A DNA stretch of 64,000 bases from Martinezella calliandrae (GTDB lineage: Bacteria > Pseudomonadota > Alphaproteobacteria > Rhizobiales > Rhizobiaceae): assembly GCF_030272695.1 (NCBI RefSeq), contig NZ_JARFYN010000015.1, forward strand, positions 1 to 64,000, read 5' to 3'. Below are positions 36,358 through 44,885 of this stretch, one piece after another. The translations under genes and the position numbers were made by a program. Under the pieces are notes generated by a model. The model had not been told where the DNA came from, did not search any database, and worked only from the letters and a program-made list of their open reading frames with translations. Within the stretch, counting starts at the first letter, position 1; each line of letters opens with the position of its first letter.

Positions 36358-37869
36358 TCATGCGGCAATGCCGGCCATCATTAGGCCGAGTGTCTGTTCA
36401 CCGGCGTCAGCCGTTTTTTCGCCGACGATGTGGCCAGCGAACATGACGAGGATTCGGTCTGAAAGCGCGCGGATTTCATCCAGTTCCACCGACACCAGCA
36501 GGATCGCCTTGCCGGCGTCGCGCATCTCGATGATGCGGCGATGGATGAACTCGATGGCGCCGATATCGACGCCGCGCGTTGGCTGGCCGATCAGCAGAGC
36601 CCTCGGATCACGCTCGATCTCGCGGGCGACGACGATCTTCTGCTGGTTGCCACCGGAGAAATTGGCGGTCTTGAGCCGGGCGTTCGGCGGGCGGATGTCG
36701 TATTTCTCGATCTTTTCGATCGCATCCTTGCGCATGGCGTCGAGATCGAGCATGCCGGCCCTGCCGTATTTGACATCGCGATGGTAGCCGAGCATGGAAT
36801 TTTCATATTCCTCAAACTTGAGGACGAGGCCCATGTGATGGCGGTCTTCGGGAATATGCGCGAGGCCGAGATCACGCAGGGCTGCCGGGTCAGCGGTGCC
36901 GATCGGCTCGCCATGCAGATGGATTTCCCCCGAGGCGGGCTTGCGGATACCGGCGATCGCCTCCAGCAATTCGGATTGGCCATTGCCGGCAACGCCGGCA
37001 ATGCCGACGATCTCGCCGGCGCGGACGTCGAAGGAAACATTGTCGACCATGGTCACGCCGCGGCTGTCCTTGACGGTGAGATTTCGCACGGAGAGCACGA
37101 CATCGCCCGGATGGGCTGAGCCTTTTTCAACACGCAGCAACACGCGGCGGCCGACCATCAATTCCGCAAGTTCTTCGACGGTGGTTTCCGCCGTCTTGCG
37201 GGTGGCAACCATTTCGCCGCGGCGCATGACCGAAACCGTATCGGTGATCGCCATGATTTCGCGCAGCTTATGGGTGATGAGAAGGATGGTCTTGCCCTGG
37301 TCGCGCAACACGCGCAGAATCCGGAAGAGATTGTCGGCTTCGGCTGGCGTCAAAACGCCGGTCGGCTCGTCGAGGATAAGGATCTCGGCCCCGCGATACA
37401 TGGCCTTCAGGATCTCGACACGCTGCTGCTGACCGACGGGAAGTTCCTCGATCAGGGCGTCCGGATCGACGTCGAGGCCGTAATCCTTCTCCAGCCGCCT
37501 GAGTTCGGCGCGGGCAGCGGCTACACCCTTCGCCAATATCGCACCACCTTCGGCGCCCAGCATGACGTTTTCCAGCACGGAGAAATTGTCAACCAGCATG
37601 AAGTGCTGGTGCACCATGCCGATGCCGGCGGCGATGGCCGTCTGGCTGTCACGGATGGCAATAGGATTGCCGTTAATGCGGATTTCGCCGCTGTCGGCAT
37701 GATAGAAGCCGTAGATAATCGACATCAAAGTCGATTTTCCGGCACCATTCTCACCGATAATTCCGTGGATCGAGCCCTTGGAAACGGTCAGGTTGATGTC
37801 TTTATTGGCGTGGACAACACCGAACTTCTTGTCGATGCCCACGAGTTCGATGGCAGGCGTTTGGCTCAC
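36358..37869 (-). CDS. Nucleoside ABC transporter ATPase (double cassette)
   Basis: A 503-residue protein with two fused ABC domains, as in RbsA and YufO-like proteins. The first cassette has Walker A GIIGENGAGKSTLMSII and signature LPVGQQQRVEI. The second has the weaker Walker A IVGIAGVAGNGQSELLEAI and signature FSGGNQQKIVVARE. The Walker A of the second cassette lacks the usual GKS, as is normal in this family, so one site probably does most of the hydrolysis. It lies between the binding-protein gene and the permeases. Confidence 0.93.
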   Translation of the reverse strand: MSQTPAIELVGIDKKFGVVHANKDINLTVSKGSIHGIIGENGAGKSTLMSIIYGFYHADSGEIRINGNPIAIRDSQTAIAAGIGMVHQHFMLVDNFSVLENVMLGAEGGAILAKGVAAARAELRRLEKDYGLDVDPDALIEELPVGQQQRVEILKAMYRGAEILILDEPTGVLTPAEADNLFRILRVLRDQGKTILLITHKLREIMAITDTVSVMRRGEMVATRKTAETTVEELAELMVGRRVLLRVEKGSAHPGDVVLSVRNLTVKDSRGVTMVDNVSFDVRAGEIVGIAGVAGNGQSELLEAIAGIRKPASGEIHLHGEPIGTADPAALRDLGLAHIPEDRHHMGLVLKFEEYENSMLGYHRDVKYGRAGMLDLDAMRKDAIEKIEKYDIRPPNARLKTANFSGGNQQKIVVAREIERDPRALLIGQPTRGVDIGAIEFIHRRIIEMRDAGKAILLVSVELDEIRALSDRILVMFAGHIVGEKTADAGEQTLGLMMAGIAA

Positions 37870-37904
37870 TACGCAGCTCCAGAAATCAGACTTCCGGATA
37901 AGAA

Positions 37905-37941
37905 AAGGGCGTATGACGTTTTACGTACATCATACGCCCTT
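37905..37941 (-). terminator. 12-bp hairpin between the binding-protein and ATPase genes
   Basis: AAGGGCGTATGA (37905-37916) and its exact complement (37930-37941) flank a 13-nt loop. On the minus strand it comes nine bases after the binding-protein stop and is followed by TTCTTA. It could act as a partial terminator or as an RNA stabiliser that raises binding-protein message over the membrane components. Confidence 0.65.
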
Positions 37942-37949
37942 ATTTCATA

Positions 37950-38945
37950 TCAGCTCTTCGGGCAGGCGTTGTCGGTCGTGTAGTCGTGGACCTTGATCGT
38001 GCCGGCGATGATGCCGGCGGTCGCCTTGTCGACGGCAGCCTTCATTTCCGGCGTGACGAGCGGCTTGTTGTTTTCGTCCATGGCAGCGCCGACGCCCTCT
38101 TCCTTGAGGCCGAGTTCCTGCGTGCCAGCCGTGAACTTGCCGTTCTTGGCGTCGGTAAAGGCGTTATAAACGGCGAGATCGACGCGCTTGACGACCGAGG
38201 TCAGAACCGAACCCGGATGCAGGTAGTTCTGGTTGGAGTCAACGCCGATCGACAGCTTCTTATTGTCGGCAGCCGTCTGCAGCACGCCGAGCCCGGTGGC
38301 GCCGGCAGCCGCGTAGACGACGTCAGCGCCCTGGTCGATCTGGTTCTTGGCGAGCTCGCCGCCGCGAACCGGGTCGTTCCACGCGGCACCAGTCGTGCCG
38401 GTCATGTTCTGGAAGACTTCGATCTTCGGATTGGTGGCGCGTGCGCCCTGTTCATAGCCGCATTCGAACTTGCGGATCAGCGGAATGTCCATGCCGCCGA
38501 CGAAACCAACCTTGCCGCTCTTGGAGGCCAGCGCAGCCATGACGCCGGCCAGATAGGAGCCTTCGTTTTCCTTGAACTTAACGGAGCGGACGTTTGGCAG
38601 ATCCAGGCTGTCGTCGATCAGAACGAACTGGGTCTTCGGATATTCGGCTGCAACCTTCTGAAGAGCAGACGTCCAAGCGAAGGAGACGGCGATAACTGGA
38701 TTAAAACCCTTGCTGGCGAAGTTGCGGAGCGCCTGTTCACCCTGGGTGTCGCCCGTCGGCTCGAAGTCGCGATAGGCAATGCCGGTTTCCTTCTTGAACT
38801 TCTCGGCGCCATTATAGGCAGCCTCGTTGAAGGACTTGTCGAACTTGCCGCCGGTGCCATAAACGATCGCAGGCTTGATATCGGCCGCGAGCGCCGTTGC
38901 CGACATGGCAGCCAAGGCGAAAAGGGTCAAAAGGGATTTTTTCAT
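37950..38945 (-). CDS. BMP family nucleoside-binding protein
   Basis: A 331-residue periplasmic binding protein of the BMP/PnrA family. The signal peptide MKKSLLTLFALAAMSATALA has no lipobox Cys, so it is soluble in the periplasm. The start of the mature part, AIVYGTGGKFDKSFNEAAYN, is the family entry motif, and AGVMAALASKSGKVGFVGGM follows. An earlier in-frame start is rejected because it precedes the signal peptide. It is the first gene of the operon, followed by a hairpin and the ATPase, permease and catabolic genes. Confidence 0.93.
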   Translation of the reverse strand: MKKSLLTLFALAAMSATALAADIKPAIVYGTGGKFDKSFNEAAYNGAEKFKKETGIAYRDFEPTGDTQGEQALRNFASKGFNPVIAVSFAWTSALQKVAAEYPKTQFVLIDDSLDLPNVRSVKFKENEGSYLAGVMAALASKSGKVGFVGGMDIPLIRKFECGYEQGARATNPKIEVFQNMTGTTGAAWNDPVRGGELAKNQIDQGADVVYAAAGATGLGVLQTAADNKKLSIGVDSNQNYLHPGSVLTSVVKRVDLAVYNAFTDAKNGKFTAGTQELGLKEEGVGAAMDENNKPLVTPEMKAAVDKATAGIIAGTIKVHDYTTDNACPKS

Positions 38946-39330
38946 GAGGTGCAGCCCTGTTGTTGCTATCTTGTTGGGTCCTCCCGCAAGCCCGTTGACC
39001 GGACATGTCTGCGGAACCGCCGACCTCCCCCGAGGCCGAGCTGGCGCATCCTTGCATGGCTGCACGAAAAATTCACGAGAAATTTTTCAGTTGGTAAAGA
39101 TTTGTGGGAATTGCCAAAAGCCTGCCCAAGAGAGCTGATTTTTGGCCATTTTCGTCCTCAAGCTGCAATTTTATTAGTCAACCATGAGATGATAGCCGGT
39201 ACTGTAGGGGATTGGGATGAGCTCGCGACCGGTTGCCCCGATACGCTCGTGACCTATCTTATATCGATTGTTCGATACGCACCGGATTGCCTGATTTTAG
39301 CTCGTCACGTCGAGATCCCTGTCTCTAGCG
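38946..39330. other. Upstream region of the nucleoside operon
   Basis: No gene is seen. It contains the leader of the minus-strand operon, a stretch of long imperfect GC-rich repeats at about 38985-39050 and a perfect 8-7-8 inverted repeat at 39066-39088. The far half lies beyond the end of the NmrA-like gene. No promoter with good -35 and -10 boxes could be chosen. Confidence 0.4.
39066..39088. promoter_or_regulatory. Palindromic operator candidate of the nucleoside operon
   Basis: GAAAAATT and its complement AATTTTTC flank CACGAGA, forming a perfect 8-bp inverted repeat with a 7-bp spacer. It lies 121 bases upstream of the binding-protein start. Size and symmetry fit a dimeric repressor site. 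The regulator is not encoded in the window. Confidence 0.35.
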
Positions 39331-40206
39331 TCAAGACGTTTTCGTCATCGAAGCCAGAACCTCGCGCAGCCCGGTTCGGCCTCTCCTTACCTCTCCGACG
39401 CCTGGCTCCAGGTCTATCCGTCCGGCATTGTGGGCGTCATACAGCGCGGCGACCAATTCGGCGTAGCTTGCGCTCAACCCGCCCCGAACCAGCGCGGGTA
39501 TCCAGTCCGGGCGAGGCATTTCGCTGGTGGCGATTTTTCGGCTGGCGAGCGCTCCAGCCGTCCGCGCGACGTCCTCGACGCTGTAGCGATTTGGCCCCTC
39601 CACATGAATGATGCGGAGCGGAGCTTGAGTATCGGACAAGAGCAATTCGCCCGCGATGACGCCGACGTCGGGAGCCGATACGGTGGGAAATAGCTTGGTT
39701 GTCGGATGATGCAGGCTCGGCAGCATGCCGGTTTCGACCGCGCGTCCAATCTGCCGGCTCCAGTTCTCCATATGCTCGGCTGAGCGCAAGAAGGTCAGAG
39801 CGGCGGGAAGCTTTTTCAGTTCAGATTCCAGATGATGGAAAGTCAGCGTGATGCCCGTGTCGGACGCGAGGTGTGCGCCATAGTCGGAAATTGCCAGAAT
39901 GGAGCTTGGCCTATTCCGGTCGAGTGCATCGACGATTGTTCCTATGCTGTTTTTCATCTCGGCGGCAGCATGGTCCGCCCGAACACTCATGGGGCAGATG
40001 ATCTGTACGGCTGTCGCGCCCCTCATACTTTCAGAAAGAGCGGCACCGTTCTGAATGTCGGCGACGGCGATATCGCAACCCATAGCGCTGAGATCATCGG
40101 CACCATCTGGCCGTCGAACGACGGCTCGTACCGGCGCACCTTGGCCGCGGAGCTTGGCAATCGTCGCCCGCCCGATCTTTCCGGTCGCACCCAAAACTAC
40201 AAACAT
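39331..40206 (-). CDS. NmrA-like NAD(P)-binding protein
   Basis: A 291-residue Rossmann-fold protein of the atypical SDR/NmrA type. The nucleotide-binding motif at the N-terminus is VVLGATGKIGRATIAKLRGQG, with Arg residues nearby that favour NADP(H). It lacks the classical YxxxK active site, as is usual in NmrA/HSCARG-like proteins that sense or use NADPH. The AraC-type regulator gene lies upstream on the same strand and could control it. Confidence 0.8.
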   Translation of the reverse strand: MFVVLGATGKIGRATIAKLRGQGAPVRAVVRRPDGADDLSAMGCDIAVADIQNGAALSESMRGATAVQIICPMSVRADHAAAEMKNSIGTIVDALDRNRPSSILAISDYGAHLASDTGITLTFHHLESELKKLPAALTFLRSAEHMENWSRQIGRAVETGMLPSLHHPTTKLFPTVSAPDVGVIAGELLLSDTQAPLRIIHVEGPNRYSVEDVARTAGALASRKIATSEMPRPDWIPALVRGGLSASYAELVAALYDAHNAGRIDLEPGVGEVRRGRTGLREVLASMTKTS

Positions 40207-40343
40207 CTCTTACATCCTCGAACGTTTCATCGCGGATGTAGATCATGCTGCTTTCAGAGGATCTGTCGCACAGGATCGGATGATGAAGAACAAAAACGGG
40301 CAGTAAATGGATGCTCACGCGCCTGCAGAGAAGCCTAGAGAGG

Positions 40344-41162
40344 CTATTGTCTCATCCTGGCGATACTGGCCGGTGTCACACCGAGGATACGCTTCATCAC
40401 CTGCGCCATGTGGCTCTGATGGGCGAAACCGGCGGCCAAAGCAATCTGGCTGATCGGCAATTCTCCCAAAACAAGCAGGCTTCTGGCGCGCTCCAGCCTG
40501 CAACGGATCACATATTGATGAACCGGAATGCCGAATGAGCGGCGAAACAGCACTTTAAGGTGCGATACGCTGATGGACGCAACGTCAGCCAATTGAGCCA
40601 GCGACAAATCCTGATGGAGATGGGATTCGATGAATTCGACCAGCCTGCGGCTTTGGCGCGATGAAAGCCTTTGCCTGGCCGCGACGGTCGGCGGGTTGAA
40701 AGGCCCGGTGATGAGCCGCACCGCCAGCGCCTTTCCAAGACTTTCGACGAACAGGCGATCGGAGGGTCCATCCATGCTCATCTGCGTCTCCAACGCCAGG
40801 GCTATGTGCTCGATACCTGGATCACGATGCTGGAACTTGGGAATGACGGCAACGCTGTCCGGATCGATCTCCAGATCCTCCGCGGCACAGCGCACGATCG
40901 CGGGGCTTATCCAGAGCCTCAGGATCGAGCAGTCGCCATCGTCCTCCCACTCGCCGTCCAATCCCGCCGGAACGATATCGATATCGCCGTGCGACTGGAC
41001 GCGATTGTGCTGTCGACCATCACACCGGCACGAGGCGTTCACGGGCGCTCCGACATGAATTCCGAGGCGGTGAAATGGTGTCGCGGGAATATATGTTAGG
41101 CCAGCAGCTATATGCCGGCGCTCCGCTCTTATGCCGAATGTGCCGAGATCGTGGTCAAGCAA
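40344..41162 (-). CDS. AraC family transcriptional regulator
   Basis: A 272-residue regulator. The C-terminal 100 residues form the double helix-turn-helix: DLSLAQLADVASISVSHLKVLF and PISQIALAAGFAHQSHMAQVMKR. The N-terminal half lacks a recognisable ligand domain beyond a possible cupin-like region. I favour the TTG at 41162, which has GAGAGGA upstream; a GTG at 41204 is the longer option. The NmrA-like gene follows 137 bases downstream. Confidence 0.85.
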   Translation of the reverse strand: MLDHDLGTFGIRAERRHIAAGLTYIPATPFHRLGIHVGAPVNASCRCDGRQHNRVQSHGDIDIVPAGLDGEWEDDGDCSILRLWISPAIVRCAAEDLEIDPDSVAVIPKFQHRDPGIEHIALALETQMSMDGPSDRLFVESLGKALAVRLITGPFNPPTVAARQRLSSRQSRRLVEFIESHLHQDLSLAQLADVASISVSHLKVLFRRSFGIPVHQYVIRCRLERARSLLVLGELPISQIALAAGFAHQSHMAQVMKRILGVTPASIARMRQ

Positions 41163-41218
41163 GTTTCCTCTCCGTCTCCAGCGCCTGGTTGACTGAATTC
41201 TCACGTTTGTCGGTGGTC

Positions 41219-41536
41219 TCAGACGCTGAAACGACCAGCAACCGGCGGCTTTTTATAGGCAATCATCCACAGAAGCAGCGAGATTACCAGGAACACTGCG
41301 AAGGCCGGCTGAAACAGCACCCACTGCATGGCCAGATCATAGAGACGCGGATGGATATAATAGGATATCAGCGACTGGACGGTCGCAAGCGATGACGGGC
41401 TGACATCGTTCCAGGCATCCTCCATCGGGGTCACCACTATGGCAGAGGCCGCAACCGACTGGATGGAATCGATGGTGCCAGCGATCACCGCGACGACGAG
41501 CGCAACTAGGCTGGCAAAACGCAACAAGAAACGCAT
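41219..41536 (-). CDS. Hypothetical small membrane protein
   Basis: A 105-residue protein with two hydrophobic segments: an N-terminal signal anchor (FLLRFASLVALVVAVIAG) and a C-terminal transmembrane helix (AFAVFLVISLLLWMIAY). The middle contains IDSIQSVAASAIVVTPM. It is a common rhizobial small-membrane-protein layout, but I cannot name it. The ATG at 41536 has GAGAGAT nearby; longer frames add an unlikely hydrophilic extension. Confidence 0.65.
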   Translation of the reverse strand: MRFLLRFASLVALVVAVIAGTIDSIQSVAASAIVVTPMEDAWNDVSPSSLATVQSLISYYIHPRLYDLAMQWVLFQPAFAVFLVISLLLWMIAYKKPPVAGRFSV

Positions 41537-41692
41537 CGATCTCTCCGAATTCTCATTACCTATCGGCCATAGACTACCGGCCAATCGCATTTTGCCCATC
41601 CATCCTTTTAGATAGGTTGAGAGCCAGACGAGCGCAATGGAGGAGAGGCCCAGAGTTTTCTGTCCGGAAGTCAAAAATCTGTCAGATTCGGG

Positions 41693-41720
41693 TTGATCCT
41701 GAGAAATTCATCGGTATATA
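41693..41720 (+). promoter_or_regulatory. Probable promoter of tRNA-Ser
   Basis: TTGATC (41693-41698) and TATATA (41715-41720) are separated by 16 bases and lie about 50 bases before the mature tRNA. This fits a sigma-70-type promoter. It is read from consensus alone. Confidence 0.4.
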
Positions 41721-41769
41721 TCGCGGCCGTTCCGACGATTTGCCTCCTGACCGGTTGCGAAACGCCAAA

Positions 41770-41859
41770 GGACAGGTGGCCGAGTGGTTTAAGGCGCACG
41801 CCTGGAACGCGTGTGTACGTGAAAGCGTACCGAGGGTTCGAATCCCTCCCTGTCCGCCA
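41770..41859 (+). tRNA. tRNA-Ser (GGA)
   Basis: A 90-nt class II tRNA. The acceptor stem pairs GGACAGG (41770-41776) with CCTGTCC (41849-41855), and CCA is encoded at 41857-41859. The anticodon stem pairs CACGC with GCGTG around the loop CTGGAAC, giving anticodon GGA at 41804-41806, which reads UCC and UCU. A long variable arm and the T-arm GGTTCGAATCC complete it. Confidence 0.97.
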
Positions 41860-41942
41860 TCCCACGTTACACTATCCACCAGGGGTTCCTGCCTCCGGAC
41901 TTCGTCCCCTTCCGGCTGCCCAATATCTTAGGCCCGCCTGCC

Positions 41943-42293
41943 TCAGGCGTCGTTTTCTACAAACTCCGTCAATCGTTCCAACCGCTGGTCCCATTGCGCC
42001 GAAATCCAGTCGAGGTAGGTACGCACGATTGCAAGCTGCTGGGCTCGCAGTCGCCACTGCCGGTCCCGCCCTATTCGATCACTGTCCACGAGGCCGACAT
42101 CTTCGAGCACATGCAGGTGCTTGGTGACGCCCTGACGGGAGACACCTTCGGCACATTGCTTCAGCTCAATGGTGGGAAGCGGCCCATCTTTGCATAGTCG
42201 GGCGACTATTGCCAATCGGACCGGATCACCCAAAGCAGAGAAAAGCTGCGCGGCGCCCGGCAAGTTATCGGCGCTGTCGCCGTGGTTCAGCAT
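41943..42293 (-). CDS. ArsR family transcriptional regulator
   Basis: A 116-residue winged-helix regulator: FSALGDPVRLAIVARLCKDG opens the domain and GVSRQGVTKHLHVLEDVGLV is the recognition helix region. No metal-binding Cys cluster is seen, which is the non-metal ArsR subtype often paired with AHSA1-domain proteins. It lies nine bases after the AHSA1 gene on the same strand. Two matching palindromes upstream of that gene are likely its operators. Confidence 0.88.
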   Translation of the reverse strand: MLNHGDSADNLPGAAQLFSALGDPVRLAIVARLCKDGPLPTIELKQCAEGVSRQGVTKHLHVLEDVGLVDSDRIGRDRQWRLRAQQLAIVRTYLDWISAQWDQRLERLTEFVENDA

Positions 42294-42302
42294 GGTGGCG
42301 CC

Positions 42303-42785
42303 TCAGGATTGCTCGTCAAGAGCAAGATACTTCTCAATCAGCTTGGTCTGATGTGCCCAGCCAGCGTCGTTGCCATCCCTGGCCGCCGTCCGCCGATCAA
42401 GCGGAAGCTGTTCGAAACCCGACTCGGTAATGGTGAGCAGGGTGCCACCATCGACCTGCGCAAGCTCGAATGTCACGAGCGTCATGGGCTCGCTGGAATA
42501 GTCCGAGTTGGGATCAACAGCACCCGGATGCCAGCGGAACGAGAACAGCGTCATAGGCACGATCCGCTCTACCATCACACGCCAGGGAAATCCCACATAC
42601 GGCTCCTGGAGCCGGGCAACCTCCGGATCAACCTTTGTCGGAGCAATCCGCCCAATTGCTTCCTTTCCGCCGTCGATCTCGACGCCGAACCATGCGCCAA
42701 AGGACGCCGAATCGCTGATGCCACGCCACACTCGTTCCTGATCTGCTTTAAGGACGATCTTCTTTTCAATTCGATCGGAATTCAT
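42303..42785 (-). CDS. AHSA1/SRPBCC domain protein
   Basis: A 160-residue protein of the START-like SRPBCC fold, AHSA1 subgroup. Typical segments are IEKKIVLKADQERVWRGISDS and AWFGVEIDGGKEAIG, with GGTLLTITESGFEQLPLDRR near the end. ATG 42785 has AGGAGG upstream. It precedes an ArsR-type regulator in a probable operon. Members bind hydrophobic ligands or act as co-chaperone-like proteins, but the role here is unknown. Confidence 0.88.
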   Translation of the reverse strand: MNSDRIEKKIVLKADQERVWRGISDSASFGAWFGVEIDGGKEAIGRIAPTKVDPEVARLQEPYVGFPWRVMVERIVPMTLFSFRWHPGAVDPNSDYSSEPMTLVTFELAQVDGGTLLTITESGFEQLPLDRRTAARDGNDAGWAHQTKLIEKYLALDEQS

Positions 42786-42787
42786 GG

Positions 42788-42847
42788 GCAACCTCCTGGT
42801 TGCTCGTTTGTACTCCACTTAGATTTAACGCAACCATTTTGTTGCGT
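42788..42847. promoter_or_regulatory. Two GCAAC-N6-GTTGC operator-like palindromes
   Basis: The same GCAAC-N6-GTTGC palindrome occurs twice upstream of the AHSA1 gene: at 42788-42803 (six-base arms), covering its ribosome-binding site, and at 42828-42847 (seven-base arms, ACGCAAC/GTTGCGT). The centres are 42 bases apart, about four helical turns. This suggests autoregulation by the ArsR-type repressor. Confidence 0.55.
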
Positions 42848-43035
42848 CTACGACTTCCTCTGGTGAAGAATGGCCCGCGCTGCTCGAAATGAAGGCCGAC
42901 TTGATTCCATTCGCGCGCTTGCCAGGAGAGGGCGCCTTAGGTGGCTATAGGGTCGACACAGTTCCCATCTTCATTATCCTCGGACCGCTAGTATCCGCAT
43001 GGCGAGGCAGGGACAGAATTGCCACAAATCAGTGC

Positions 43036-43777
43036 ATGTCCGATCTATCTGCCTGGTTGATTCTCGCCCTCACGTTAACGTTCTTCCTCGCCGGCATCGT
43101 TAAAGGTATCACCGGTATGAGCTTGCCGACGGTCGCCATGGGGCTGCTTGGTGCGATCATGCCTCTGGTCGCTGCCGCCGCCTTACTGATCGTGCGTCCT
43201 TCATATCTAATGTCTGGCAATTGTTTGCCGGGCCGCGTATCGCTTCGCTCGCCGGAAGGCCGTGGCCCATGTTGCTCGGCATCTTGATCAGCACGATCGC
43301 CACCTCTTCGATTCTGGCGGGCGACAATACGCAGTGGACAACGATGGCGCTGGGCGCCGCCTTGATAATCTACGCCGGCTACACCCTGTTTGCCCGGCAA
43401 TTGTCCGTGCCGAAGAGAGCGGAAGCCTGGCTATCGGTCCTCGTCGGCCTGATGACCGGCGCCATCACCGGCGGCACCGGTTTTCTTGTCATTCCTGCCG
43501 TTCCCTATCTTCAGGCGCTTGGATTGGCCAAGGACGATCTGATCCAGGCTCTCGGGCTTTCCTTCACGGTTTCAACCAGCGTCCTTGCGATCGGATTGGC
43601 GTCGCGCGGTGCCTTTCAGCTCGACAATCGATGTCCTCTCTCGCTGTAGCGCCGGCGCTGCTCGGAATGTGGCTGGGTCAAGCGGTCCGGCGGAAGGTTA
43701 GTCCCGCAACATTTCGCCGATGGTTCCTGCTATCACTCATCATCGGGGGCGAGTTTGCCCTTCGCTCGTTCTTCTAG
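43036..43777 (+). pseudogene. TauE/SafE family permease, disrupted by two frameshifts
   Basis: The reading begins with MSDLSAWLILALTLTFFLAG and keeps TauE/SafE family membrane segments, but it must change frame twice. The first change is near 43195, where AIVRPSY should run into SFISNVWQLFAGPRIAS. The second is near 43630, where QLDN should run into MSSLAVAPALLGMW. Each is explained by loss of one base. The protein ends at 43777. Intact members are sulfite or sulfonate exporters of about 245 residues. It is either a pseudogene or carries two sequencing errors. Confidence 0.8.
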
Positions 43778-43843
43778 CGCAGCATCGGCCTTCGAGTCCG
43801 GGGGACGATGCGCTATAAGGGCGAAACTTGGAGGGGGAGCAGC

Positions 43844-44650
43844 ATGGAATTTCAGGACGACAATCTCGAAAAATTTGCGGCGGACGGCGCAGCACCGCTA
43901 CCGGAAACAGATACCCAGGGTCATGTCGAACATGAGGGTGCACGTATCTGGTATGCCGCCTATGGCTCTGGCATGCCTGTCGTCCTGCTGCATGGCGGTC
44001 TCGGAAACAGTGGCAATTGGGGATATCAGGTACCGGCCTTGGTCGATGCCGGCTACCGCGCGCTCGTCATCGATAGCCGTGGCCATGGGCGCAGCACGCG
44101 CGATTCGCGGCCTTACAAATATGAGTTGATGGCATCAGACGTGTTGGCGGTGATGGACAGGCTGCACATCGAAAATGCTGCCGTCGTGGGGTGGAGCGAC
44201 GGCGCATGCACGGGCTTGATCCTGGCCAGGACCAATCCGCAGCGCGTTGGCGGCGTATTCTATTTCGCCTGCAACATGGACCCCAGCGGTACGAAAGAAT
44301 TCGTGCCAACGCCGATCATCGACCGCTGCTTTTCCCGGCACGTGAAGGACTACGCTGCCCTGTCGGCCACCCCGGATCAGTTCGATGGCTTCGTTCAGGC
44401 GGTGGGCCTGATGCAGAGGACGGAGCCGAACTATACCGCCGCCGATCTCGCCGAGATCAAGGCGCCGGTCGCGATCGTACACAGCGAGCATGACGAGTTC
44501 ATCAAGCGCGATCATGCGGACTATCTCACCCGCAGCATCTCCGGCGCTGAACTTGTTCTACTACCGGGCGTCAGCCATTTCGCGCCGCTGCAGCGGCCAG
44601 CGCAATTCAACGATACAATACTGACTTTCCTTCGCGGGATTGCGGCGTAG
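43844..44650 (+). CDS. Alpha/beta hydrolase
   Basis: A 268-residue alpha/beta hydrolase. The nucleophile elbow is VVGWSDGACTG with Ser, the oxyanion region is VVLLHGGLGNSGNW, the acid is in IVHSEHDEFI and the His is in LPGVSHFAP. GAGGGGGAG precedes ATG 43844; an upstream in-frame ATG at 43808 is less well placed. No neighbour points to a substrate. Confidence 0.87.
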   Translation: MEFQDDNLEKFAADGAAPLPETDTQGHVEHEGARIWYAAYGSGMPVVLLHGGLGNSGNWGYQVPALVDAGYRALVIDSRGHGRSTRDSRPYKYELMASDVLAVMDRLHIENAAVVGWSDGACTGLILARTNPQRVGGVFYFACNMDPSGTKEFVPTPIIDRCFSRHVKDYAALSATPDQFDGFVQAVGLMQRTEPNYTAADLAEIKAPVAIVHSEHDEFIKRDHADYLTRSISGAELVLLPGVSHFAPLQRPAQFNDTILTFLRGIAA

Positions 44651-44885
44651 CGACACGGGAGGCGCAGCATGCCCGACCCGCGCTGCGAGAAATCCGTGCC
44701 ATGCTGCTCCGGCCAGCTCAGCGCGGAAATCCTCATCATTCGCATGTCGGTTGCGCGGGATTTCGTTGCGCGCGTCCGATTGTTGGAATAAATGATGCAC
44801 GTCATATTAATACTCCCTAGACCGAACCGCCGCTGACCGGCCCTTCCGCCCAGGGAGCAAAATTCGCTCCAGGCAGGAGAATTTC

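Noticed and set aside
37986-39611. Plus-strand 541-codon frame across the binding-protein gene
   Set aside because: It is antisense to a well-supported gene with a signal peptide and family motifs, and continues across intergenic DNA. High GC content makes such frames common.
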